Part shown: positions 1-5,548 of the stretch, piece after piece | Layout: each line of letters opens with the position of its first letter | How positions within the stretch are numbered: the first letter of the stretch is position 1 | Source of the DNA: Thomasclavelia spiroformis | Lineage (GTDB): Bacteria > Bacillota_I > Bacilli_A > Erysipelotrichales > Coprobacillaceae | Direction of reading: 5' to 3' | Length of the DNA: 6,971 bases | NCBI GenBank assembly: GCA_018369555.1 | Contig: JAGZCC010000088.1 | Span: 1 to 6,971 of the forward strand | Position numbers and translations under genes: made by a program | Notes under the pieces: generated by a model | What the model was told of the DNA's origin: nothing | What the model saw: the letters and a program-made list of their open reading frames with translations, nothing else | Database searches by the model: none

Positions 1-236
1 TTTCAAAGAACTTTAACAGTTAACTTGTAAATTCACTATTTTCATATTTTCAAACTTTTTCATAAAAAACACTTGAATTTTATATAGTTAGCTCCTTAAA
101 TAAAAAAACCACTGTTATAAACTAATGACTCTTTTAGTATATTTACCATTTAACTTAGATTAAATCTTATCATTAGCTGTAATACACTTATTTTAACATA
201 TTTAATAGTGAAAACGCTACCAGATGATAAATATTT
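1..236. other. AT-rich intergenic region downstream of the D-lactate dehydrogenase gene
   Basis: No gene is supported here. All three plus-strand frames are closed by stops within the first 30 bases, and the only leftward ORF is a 16-codon one (63 to 13) with no ribosome binding site at a usable distance. I looked for a rho-independent terminator after the leftward gene and found only weak 5-base stems without a proper T-run, so how that transcript ends is unclear. The one notable site is a cre-like box at 209-222, listed separately. Confidence 0.6.
209..222. promoter_or_regulatory. Candidate CcpA cre box
   Basis: The 14 bases TGAAAACGCTACCA fit the catabolite-responsive element consensus TGWAARCGYTWNCW at every position. 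CcpA with HPr-Ser-P binds such sites in Firmicutes to repress or activate carbon-metabolism genes. The placement is odd: it lies just past the stop codon of the leftward D-lactate dehydrogenase gene, not in its promoter. It could serve a promoter for a gene left of the window, or act as a roadblock in the 3' region. The match is seen; the function is inferred. Confidence 0.45.
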
Positions 237-1220
237 TTAACAAATTCTAAATCTATTTTCCTTTTTTTTATTAGAAGCAATAATACTTAATAAAGAATGT
301 TCAACCATATCACTTACTGCCTGTTTAGTATAAAAAGCCATATGTGGTGTTAACAAAACATTCGGCATATCTCTTAAAATTGATAAATAATGATTTTTGA
401 TATTTTCATATTTGTAATCGTTATAATATAAACCTAATTCATTTTCAATCACATCTAATGCACATGCGCTTATTTTACCATTTTCAAGTCCTTCAATTAA
501 AGCAACCGTATCTATAATACTTCCCCTTGCAGTATTAATAATAATAACATTATCTTTCATTAATTTAATTGTTTCTTTTTTTACTAAATGATATGTATCT
601 TTAGTTGCGGGAATATGAAACGTTAAAATATCACTTTGACTTAAAACTTCATTTAACGATACATATGTTGCATATTTTTTAACTTCTTCATTTATAAACG
701 GATCATATGCTAAAATTTTACAATTAAAACCACTTAAATTTCTTATCACATTTCTACCAATAGCCCCAGTTCCAATTACTCCAACAGTCATATTTTCCAA
801 TTCTAAACCAATACTATCTTGCAATGAAAAATCAAATCCCTCTGCCCGCTTTAAAATCATTTTCATTTTTCTAAGAGCCATTAACATGATCATTATTGTA
901 TAATTAGCAACACTAGCCGTTGAATAAGTAACATTACTTACTTCAATACCATATTCAATGGCTGCATCAATATCTATATGGTCATATCCAATTGTCCGCG
1001 TAGAAATATGTTTGATTCCTAAATCGGCCCAAGCTTTAATAATATCTCTAGTAATTGGTGTAGTAATTACACTGACTCCATAACAGTCTTTAGCTAGATT
1101 TATATTTTCTAAACTTGGTTTTTCGTAACATTTTACAATTTCTAGATTATATTTTTTACTAAATTTTTCAAAATAATTCCCTTCATCAAATTCACGATAA
1201 TTATATACTGCTACTTTCAT
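237..1220 (-). CDS. ldhD: D-lactate dehydrogenase (D-2-hydroxyacid dehydrogenase family)
   Basis: A 327-residue cytosolic enzyme expected to reduce pyruvate to D-lactate with NADH, regenerating NAD+ during fermentation. The Rossmann motif GTGAIG lies at 150-155, and Asp173 ends the following beta strand (ILAYDPF), which favours NAD over NADP. The catalytic trio is Arg232 (TARG), Glu261 (in DVIENELG) and His293 (TPHMAFYT). Each lies three residues before the trio I recall for Lactobacillus D-LDH (Arg235, Glu264, His296), so the alignment is nearly gap-free, and the length is normal. The C-terminal stretch also resembles VanH, but no D-Ala-D-Lac ligase or VanX gene is adjacent, so a fermentative role is preferred. 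The ATG is preceded by GAGGAG six bases upstream. It is transcribed alone, divergently from the alpha/beta hydrolase. 2-hydroxyisocaproate dehydrogenase activity cannot be excluded. Confidence 0.88.
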   Translation of the reverse strand: MKVAVYNYREFDEGNYFEKFSKKYNLEIVKCYEKPSLENINLAKDCYGVSVITTPITRDIIKAWADLGIKHISTRTIGYDHIDIDAAIEYGIEVSNVTYSTASVANYTIMIMLMALRKMKMILKRAEGFDFSLQDSIGLELENMTVGVIGTGAIGRNVIRNLSGFNCKILAYDPFINEEVKKYATYVSLNEVLSQSDILTFHIPATKDTYHLVKKETIKLMKDNVIIINTARGSIIDTVALIEGLENGKISACALDVIENELGLYYNDYKYENIKNHYLSILRDMPNVLLTPHMAFYTKQAVSDMVEHSLLSIIASNKKKENRFRIC

Positions 1221-1239
1221 CTTTTTCTCCTCTATTTAA

Positions 1240-1268
1240 CATATAAATAAGTTTAGTACTTAATTCAA
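1240..1268 (-). promoter_or_regulatory. Possible promoter of the D-lactate dehydrogenase gene
   Basis: On the minus strand TTGAAT (1268-1263) is followed after 17 bases by TATATG (1245-1240). Both hexamers are imperfect, and the leader would be only about 13 bases before the ATG at 1220, just enough for the GAGGAG ribosome binding site at 1232-1227. No better pair was seen between the gene and the palindrome at 1290-1314. That palindrome would then sit near -69, a position compatible with an activator or an upstream operator. Confidence 0.3.
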
Positions 1269-1289
1269 TATTTGTACAGTTATTTAATA

Positions 1290-1314
1290 AAGATATTCAC
1301 ATTGTGAATATCTT
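1290..1314. promoter_or_regulatory. Perfect 25-base palindrome, probable operator
   Basis: AAGATATTCACA and TGTGAATATCTT are exact reverse complements around one central T (1302). No T-run follows on either side, so a terminator is unlikely. It lies in the divergent region, 70 bases from the dehydrogenase start and about 120 bases from the hydrolase -35. The half-sites face the opposite way from CRP or Rex boxes (TGTGA-N6-TCACA), so neither is claimed. Three further GTGA(A/T) half-sites follow on the right (1315, 1323, 1334). The dimeric regulator is unknown. Confidence 0.55.
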
Positions 1315-1340
1315 GTGATTTTGTGATATTAGAGTGAATA

Positions 1341-1357
1341 ATAGCTTAAAAAGCTAT
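1341..1357. repeat. Small inverted repeat
   Basis: ATAGCTT and AAGCTAT form a perfect 7-base inverted repeat around AAA. No T-run follows. It could be a second operator in the divergent region or chance in AT-rich DNA. Confidence 0.3.
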
Positions 1358-1361
1358 ATAC

Positions 1362-1416
1362 CTAAATAATAAATGCTTTTTTAATAAAGTTTGTTTATTT
1401 TAGATATATTATTTAG
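1362..1416. repeat. Long-spaced inverted repeat in the hydrolase upstream region
   Basis: CTAAATAATA (1362-1371) and TATTATTTAG (1407-1416) are exact reverse complements separated by 35 bases. Between them, TAAAGTTTGTTTA (1385-1397) resembles, in opposite orientation, the core TAAAGCAAACTTTA (1444-1457) of the hydrolase promoter dyad. The region is nearly all A and T, so chance pairing is a real alternative. Confidence 0.25.
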
Positions 1417-1437
1417 ATAAATAAAAAATATTTATTA

Positions 1438-1468
1438 TTGACTTAAAGCAAACTTTAAGTACTACAAT
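1438..1468 (+). promoter_or_regulatory. Promoter of the alpha/beta hydrolase with MerR-type spacer dyad
   Basis: TTGACT (1438-1443) and TACAAT (1463-1468) are good sigma-A hexamers, but the spacer is 19 bases, two longer than the optimum. ACTTAAAG (1441-1448) and CTTTAAGT (1453-1460) form an exact inverted repeat with a 4-base gap, overlapping the -35 and filling the spacer. A dyad inside a 19-base spacer is the hallmark of promoters activated by MerR-family regulators, which untwist the DNA to realign the hexamers. The layout closely parallels the Tn501 mer promoter, and the arms resemble those I recall for Bacillus AdhR/NmlR-type MerR regulators. No merR-like gene is in the window. Sequence pattern seen; regulator inferred. 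Confidence 0.55.
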
Positions 1469-1492
1469 AATAATATAAATATATATTAAAAG

Positions 1493-1521
1493 AGGAGGAA
1501 TTTATGTGGAAGAAAAATTAA
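1493..1521 (+). promoter_or_regulatory. Ribosome binding site with overlapping ATG/GTG starts
   Basis: AGGAGG (1493-1498) is followed by ATGTG. The ATG at 1504 (5 bases away) opens a five-codon frame, M-W-K-K-N, that stops at 1519-1521. The GTG at 1506 (7 bases away) opens the 323-codon hydrolase frame. Both are within initiation distance of the same Shine-Dalgarno, so the ATG may drain initiations from the GTG. Confidence 0.6.
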
Positions 1522-2477
1522 ACTTAATTAATGAATGGGATAAAGTGTTTTTAGAAAATGATCAAGTAAATCATCGAAAAGTTACTTTCCATAATCGCTT
1601 TGGAATAACTTTAGCAGCAGACTTATATGAACCAAAAAAAGTAGCTGGTAAATTACCTGCTATTGCAGTATGTGGACCATTTGGAGCCGTAAAAGAACAG
1701 TCTAGTGGCTTATATGCTCAAACACTTGCACAAAGAGGATTTATTACCATTGCTTTTGATCCATCGTTTACTGGAGAAAGTGGTGGTTATCCACGTAATG
1801 TTGCATCGCCAGATATTAATACTGAAGATTTTCAAGCAGCAATAGATTTTTTAAGTGTTCAAGATAGTGTTGATAGTGAAAAAATTGGAATAATCGGTAT
1901 TTGTGGCTGGGGTGGAATTGCTTTAAATACTGCTTCTATAGATACAAGAATAAAAGCTACAATTACCTCAACAATGTATGATATGAGCAGAGTCAATGCT
2001 TTTGGATATTTTGATGCACTAGATAAAGAACAACGATATAAGTTAAAAGAAACATTAAATCATCAACGTATTGAAGACTATAAAACTGATAAATATAAAT
2101 TAGCTAGTGGCGTTGTTGATCCTTTACCTGATGATGCTTCATTTTATGTAAAAGATTATTATGATTATTACAAAACTGCCCGTGGTTATCATAAAAGAAG
2201 TTTGAATTCTAATGATGGATGGAATGTAACTTCAGCCCTATCGTTTATCAATACACCACAATTAACATTTGCTAATGAGATTAAAAATGCCGTTTTATTG
2301 ATTCATGGAAAAAAAGCTCATTCATGTTATTTTAGTGAAGACGCATTTAAAAAATTAGAAGGAAATAATAAAGAATTATTACTTATTCCAGATGCTGTTC
2401 ATACTGATTTGTATGATAGAATGGATATTATTCCTTTTGATAAAATTGAAAACTTCCTAAAAACATACTTAAAATAA
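1506..2477 (+). CDS. Alpha/beta hydrolase with Cys-centred nucleophile elbow (YcjY/dienelactone hydrolase-like)
   Basis: A 323-residue cytosolic protein with no signal peptide. It has the alpha/beta-hydrolase order: entry strands with an AADLYEP segment (38-43), a probable oxyanion loop CGPFGAVKEQ (56-65), the elbow IIGICGWGGIAL (129-140), a cap insertion rich in Tyr and Asp (about 158-250), and a C-terminal LLIHGKKAHS strand-loop (264-273). His299 (DAVHTDL) is the likely catalytic histidine. The elbow is not GxSxG: the nucleophile position holds Cys133 and one extra residue (G-x-C-G-W-G-G). Ala271 occupies the place where a classical Asp is expected, so Glu278 or Asp279 may be the acid. The substrate is unknown; esterase, lactonase or peptidase activity is possible. 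The start is GTG, because the ATG two bases earlier is out of frame. It has its own promoter and tandem stops (TAA TAA), with no clear terminator before the next gene. Confidence 0.8.
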   Translation: MEEKLNLINEWDKVFLENDQVNHRKVTFHNRFGITLAADLYEPKKVAGKLPAIAVCGPFGAVKEQSSGLYAQTLAQRGFITIAFDPSFTGESGGYPRNVASPDINTEDFQAAIDFLSVQDSVDSEKIGIIGICGWGGIALNTASIDTRIKATITSTMYDMSRVNAFGYFDALDKEQRYKLKETLNHQRIEDYKTDKYKLASGVVDPLPDDASFYVKDYYDYYKTARGYHKRSLNSNDGWNVTSALSFINTPQLTFANEIKNAVLLIHGKKAHSCYFSEDAFKKLEGNNKELLLIPDAVHTDLYDRMDIIPFDKIENFLKTYLK

Positions 2478-2669
2478 TAAGTTCTATATTAAATATTTTC
2501 CTTTAAATGTTTTATGGTAAGTATTTATATAAGTTTTTGGTTTTAAGATACTAAACGATAAGAATAGTTATATTTTAATTTATATCTTTTAAACATAGAA
2601 ATATATTTTTAATACATATTTGATATTCATAAAATCTTTTAAATAAATAATAAAAGGAGAACTTTATTT
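2478..2669. other. AT-rich gap between hydrolase and acetyltransferase genes
   Basis: There are 192 bases with no ORF of note. No hairpin with a T-run was found, so the hydrolase transcript may read through. A TTGATA at 2620 with TAAATA at 2644 would start transcription inside the next ribosome binding site, and TTGGTT at 2537 lacks a good partner, so no promoter for the acetyltransferase is confidently placed. Confidence 0.4.
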
Positions 2670-3233
2670 ATGGAAATGAAATCTTTTTTAGAAGAATTAA
2701 GACTAGGTAAAATTGTTAAAAGCGGATCAAAATATCATGAATTGATGCATTCACTTGCAGAAGAAGCGATGTTAAAAACAGCACAATTAAATAATTCATA
2801 TCATGATTCAAATATGAGACGTCAACTATTTTTTGAAATAATTGATAAACCAGTTGATGATACTTTTACTATATTTCCACCATTTTATACTGAATGTGGT
2901 AAAAATATTTATGTTGGAAAGAACGTTTTTATTAATTGTTGTTGTCATTTTCAAGATCATGGAGGAATTTATATAGATGATGATGTTTTAATTGGCTCTC
3001 ATGTTGTTTTAGCTACTATTAACCATGGGATATATCCCGAACAAAGAACAGATAACATCCCTGCTCCAATTCATATTGGAAAGAAAGTTTGGATTGGTTC
3101 TAATGCAACAATTCTTCTAGGAGTAAGTATTGGTGATAATGCAATAGTTGCAGCTGGAGCAGTTGTAACAAAAGATGTTCCTGCAAATACTGTTGTAGCT
3201 GGTGTGCCTGCAAAAATTATAAAAAATGTCTGA
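2670..3233 (+). CDS. Sugar O-acetyltransferase (maltose/galactoside acetyltransferase family)
   Basis: A 187-residue cytosolic enzyme expected to transfer acetyl from acetyl-CoA to a sugar hydroxyl, as LacA and Maa do. Residues about 5-55 match the helical N-terminal Maa-type cap. From about 75 onward, imperfect hexapeptide repeats (IYVGKN, IYIDDD, IHIGKK, VWIGSN, VSIGDN, AIVAAG) form a left-handed beta helix, ending in the family signature VVAGVPAKII (175-184). His119 (TINHGIYPEQR) corresponds to the catalytic His115 of LacA. The segment FINCCCHFQDHGGI (87-100) contains three consecutive cysteines and places it nearer the FQDxGGI subgroup than LacA itself. Length is typical. The ATG follows AAGGAGA at 2654-2660. 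The stop codon lies inside the terminator hairpin. Acceptor sugar unknown. Confidence 0.85.
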   Translation: MEMKSFLEELRLGKIVKSGSKYHELMHSLAEEAMLKTAQLNNSYHDSNMRRQLFFEIIDKPVDDTFTIFPPFYTECGKNIYVGKNVFINCCCHFQDHGGIYIDDDVLIGSHVVLATINHGIYPEQRTDNIPAPIHIGKKVWIGSNATILLGVSIGDNAIVAAGAVVTKDVPANTVVAGVPAKIIKNV

Positions 3234-3262
3234 TAAGTTTTAATAACTTTTCAGACATTTTT
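3222..3262. terminator. Bidirectional rho-independent terminator
   Basis: Bases 3222-3233 pair perfectly with 3251-3262 (12 base pairs, core ATGTCTGA/TCAGACAT). After one T-T mismatch, AAGTT/AACTT adds five more pairs around a 5-base loop (3240-3244). The arms end in an A-run on the left and a T-run on the right, so either strand gives a hairpin followed by U's. It ends the acetyltransferase transcript from the left and the met operon from the right. The acetyltransferase stop (TGA 3231-3233) is inside the stem, and the phosphatase stop begins two bases beyond it. Confidence 0.9.
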
Positions 3263-3263
3263 A

Positions 3264-4040
3264 TTACTCAATCCATCCAAAATGTTTACAAGCATTATAT
3301 ATACCATCATTATCGCATGAATCTGTTATATATGTAGCTTTTTGTTTTAATTCATCAATTGCATTACCCATTGCAATACTTGTCCATTCATCATTAAACA
3401 TGCTTAAATCATTTTTTTCATCACCAAAAACAACAACATCTTGATAATCGCCATTAAAATAATCAACAATTTTTCTTATCCCTACTGATTTATCCCCAGG
3501 TTCTACGAATAAATACTCTTTATGAAAACGACACCATGGTAATTCTTTTAACGTTTCTAGCTTTTGTTCTTCTGGACTGAAACAAGCAATATAAACTTTA
3601 TATATTTCATCAAAATCACGAGGATCTAAACCAGGCTTTACAACTGTATCCATATATATATCATGAGTAAAGTCATAAAAACGATTATCCGGTGCTAATC
3701 TTCTAATTTCATTATCTGGTGAAATAGCCCAAATAAAGTCTTTTTCTTTACATTCATCAATTAGTTTAAGGCATTTATCGTAATCTAATGGCTTAATTTC
3801 TAATAATTGCCCATTAATTGTTATCCCATTTCCCCCATCACTTACCATATTTTCAAAGCCTAATTTTTTCATATGATCAACTGCCATAGCATAACTTCTA
3901 CCGGTAGCGATTGCTAAAAAGTGACCAGCTTCTTTTAATTTTTTTAATGCCAATTTTGTCGAATCAGGAATATATTGTTTTCCAGGTACTCCTACTGCTA
4001 AGGTTCCATCAATGTCAAAGAAAAAAAATTTACGTTTCAT
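3264..4040 (-). CDS. Cof-type HAD-IIB phosphatase
   Basis: A 258-residue soluble hydrolase of the haloacid dehalogenase superfamily, subclass IIB, which dephosphorylates small metabolites such as sugar phosphates or cofactors. Motif I is DIDGT, with nucleophile Asp9 and acid Asp11. Motif II is Thr46 in ATGRS, motif III is Lys184, and motif IV is GDEKND (206-211), with Asp207 and Asp211 as probable Mg2+ ligands. The C2-type cap lies between, about 80-180. All catalytic residues are present and the length is normal. It starts 18 bases after metQ with its own GGAGGG (4053-4048) and no terminator or promoter between, so it is the last gene of the metNIQ operon and should share the T-box control. 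Substrate cannot be told from sequence; a link to methionine or its salvage is inference from position only. Confidence 0.87.
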   Translation of the reverse strand: MKRKFFFFDIDGTLAVGVPGKQYIPDSTKLALKKLKEAGHFLAIATGRSYAMAVDHMKKLGFENMVSDGGNGITINGQLLEIKPLDYDKCLKLIDECKEKDFIWAISPDNEIRRLAPDNRFYDFTHDIYMDTVVKPGLDPRDFDEIYKVYIACFSPEEQKLETLKELPWCRFHKEYLFVEPGDKSVGIRKIVDYFNGDYQDVVVFGDEKNDLSMFNDEWTSIAMGNAIDELKQKATYITDSCDNDGIYNACKHFGWIE

Positions 4041-4058
4041 TTATATTCCCTCCATTTT

Positions 4059-4877
4059 TTAGTTCACTGAAATTACTGATCCATCACTATATGTTGAAGT
4101 GATAAATTCTTTAATTTGATCAGATTTTAATACTTCTATTAAAGCTTTAATTTTTTTATCATTTTCATTACCTTTTTTACAAGCAACAATATTTACATAT
4201 GGATTATCTTGACTAGCAGATTCTAAAAGAACTGCATCTTTTGTTGGACTTAACCCTGCATCAATTGCAAAGTTTCCATTAATTGCAACTAATGCACCTT
4301 CGTTGTTTTCATACGCACTAGTTAAGATTTCTGGTTTAATTTCTTTAAATTCTAAATTTAAAGGATTTGATACAATATCTTTAGTTGTTGCATTTCGAAT
4401 TTTTACTTTTTTATCTAATTCAATTACTCCTGCTTTATCTAAGATAGCAAGTACTCGACCATAATCAGCAGCAGAGTTTGAAATAATAATTACATCATCT
4501 TTTTTTAATTCATCAATACTTTTGATTTGTTTAGAATAAAATCCAAATGGTTCAATATGAATACCACCTAAATTTACTAAATCATAACCATTAGTTTCTA
4601 CAGAATCTTCAAAAAAAGGTTGATGTTGGAAATAATTAGCATCAAGATCACCATTATCTAAAGCTCGATTAAAAATAAAAAAATCATCGAAAATTTTAAT
4701 TTCTAAATCAATATTATATTCATCTTTTAAAATATTTTTAGCTTCTTCTAAAATATCACCATGCGGCTTTGCTGTTGCCCCTACTACCAAAGTACTTTCA
4801 TCACTTTTATCATTACCACAAGCAGTTAAAGTAACCGCCAATAATAAACTTATAATTGTCAATAACCATTTTTTCAT
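4059..4877 (-). CDS. metQ: Methionine ABC transporter substrate-binding lipoprotein
   Basis: A 272-residue NlpA/MetQ-family lipoprotein that should capture methionine outside the membrane and deliver it to MetI. The N-terminus is a lipoprotein signal: Lys-Lys, a hydrophobic run (4-15), then LTAC with the lipidated Cys20. Family motifs follow: GATAKPHGDILE (33-44), DANYFQHQPFF (79-89), GRVLAIL (140-146, with Arg141 at the position I associate with ligand contact in MetQ) and NGNFAIDAGL (200-209). The usual IPNDPTN loop before GR reads ISNSAAD (132-138), a divergent version, so D-methionine, methionine sulfoxide or short peptides are alternative ligands. The ATG lies 5 bases after metI, and its AGAGGT site sits at the end of the metI frame, suggesting coupled translation. 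The T-box supports methionine. Confidence 0.9.
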   Translation of the reverse strand: MKKWLLTIISLLLAVTLTACGNDKSDESTLVVGATAKPHGDILEEAKNILKDEYNIDLEIKIFDDFFIFNRALDNGDLDANYFQHQPFFEDSVETNGYDLVNLGGIHIEPFGFYSKQIKSIDELKKDDVIIISNSAADYGRVLAILDKAGVIELDKKVKIRNATTKDIVSNPLNLEFKEIKPEILTSAYENNEGALVAINGNFAIDAGLSPTKDAVLLESASQDNPYVNIVACKKGNENDKKIKALIEVLKSDQIKEFITSTYSDGSVISVN

Positions 4878-4882
4878 CTTTT

Positions 4883-5548
4883 TTACCTCTTATCTAACTT
4901 TCTTACAAAATAATCACCTATAATTTGAATAATAAATACAATAATCAATATCAAAATAGTAGCAGTATACATTACATAATTGTTATTTCTAACCATTCCA
5001 TACAAGTATGCCAAATTTCCTAGACCACCTGCACCAATAGCTCCAGCCATTGCTGTATAACCAACCAAAGAAATTGCCATTACAGTAACTGAAGATATTA
5101 AAGCCGGTTTTGCTTCTGGAAGCAATACTTTTGTAATGATTTGAAAATTACTTGCCCCCATTGCCTTACTAGCTTCGATTGTACCACTATCTACTTCACT
5201 TAGAGCAATCATAACCATCCTTCCATAAAATGGTGCACTTGATAAAATCAACGAAGGTAATGCTGCTTTTGCTCCTATCATTGAACCCATTAAAGCAGTA
5301 GTTAATGGTAAAATAATCATTAATAAAATAATATAAGGAACCGCTCTTAAAACGTTAACGATCAAATTCAAAATCTTATTAATAAATTTATTAGGATACA
5401 AACCATCTTCTTTAGTTAAATAAATAACTATTCCTAAAATCAATCCAATAACTACCGCAAAAAGTAACGAAACAAATGTCATAAATAATGTTTCACCTAG
5501 CGCATTAACCATTGCATTTATATCAATATTCTCTAAAATAACATTCAT
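4883..5548 (-). CDS. metI: Methionine ABC transporter permease
   Basis: A 221-residue inner-membrane permease of the MetI family, working as a homodimer that forms the translocation path. Hydrophobic segments lie at about 20-44, 58-88, 95-117, 150-176 and 190-212, the five-helix plan of MetI. The cytoplasmic EAA loop that docks on MetN is EASKAMGASNFQIITKVLLP (125-144), close to the family form. The length is typical. Its ATG directly abuts the metN stop codon (TAA ATG, no gap), and its Shine-Dalgarno is embedded in the last codons of metN, so translation is probably coupled and gives balanced ATPase and permease. Confidence 0.92.
   Translation of the reverse strand: MNVILENIDINAMVNALGETLFMTFVSLLFAVVIGLILGIVIYLTKEDGLYPNKFINKILNLIVNVLRAVPYIILLMIILPLTTALMGSMIGAKAALPSLILSSAPFYGRMVMIALSEVDSGTIEASKAMGASNFQIITKVLLPEAKPALISSVTVMAISLVGYTAMAGAIGAGGLGNLAYLYGMVRNNNYVMYTATILILIIVFIIQIIGDYFVRKLDKR

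Noticed and set aside
13..63. 16-codon leftward ORF at the left edge
   Set aside because: The only AAGGAG (97-92) is about 28 bases from the ATG, and the product is short and featureless.
237..1220. Reading the dehydrogenase as VanH (vancomycin resistance)
   Set aside because: The C-terminus resembles VanH, but D-LDH and VanH are close kin and no vanA/vanB ligase or vanX gene is next to it.
1290..1330. Rex or CRP/FNR box upstream of the dehydrogenase gene
   Set aside because: Those sites read TTGTGA-N6-TCACAA or TTGAT-N4-ATCAA. Here the half-sites face the other way (TTCAC-N3-GTGAA).
2620..2649. TTGATA-18-TAAATA as the acetyltransferase promoter
   Set aside because: Transcription would start within the AAGGAGA ribosome binding site, leaving no usable leader.
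3523..3536. Second cre-like sequence TGAAAACGACACCA
   Set aside because: It lacks the required T after CGN and lies inside the phosphatase coding region.
3911..4102. 63-codon plus-strand frame
   Set aside because: It lies antisense to the phosphatase N-terminus and the metQ end, has no ribosome binding site, and its residues are a low-complexity Leu/Phe/Ser shadow.
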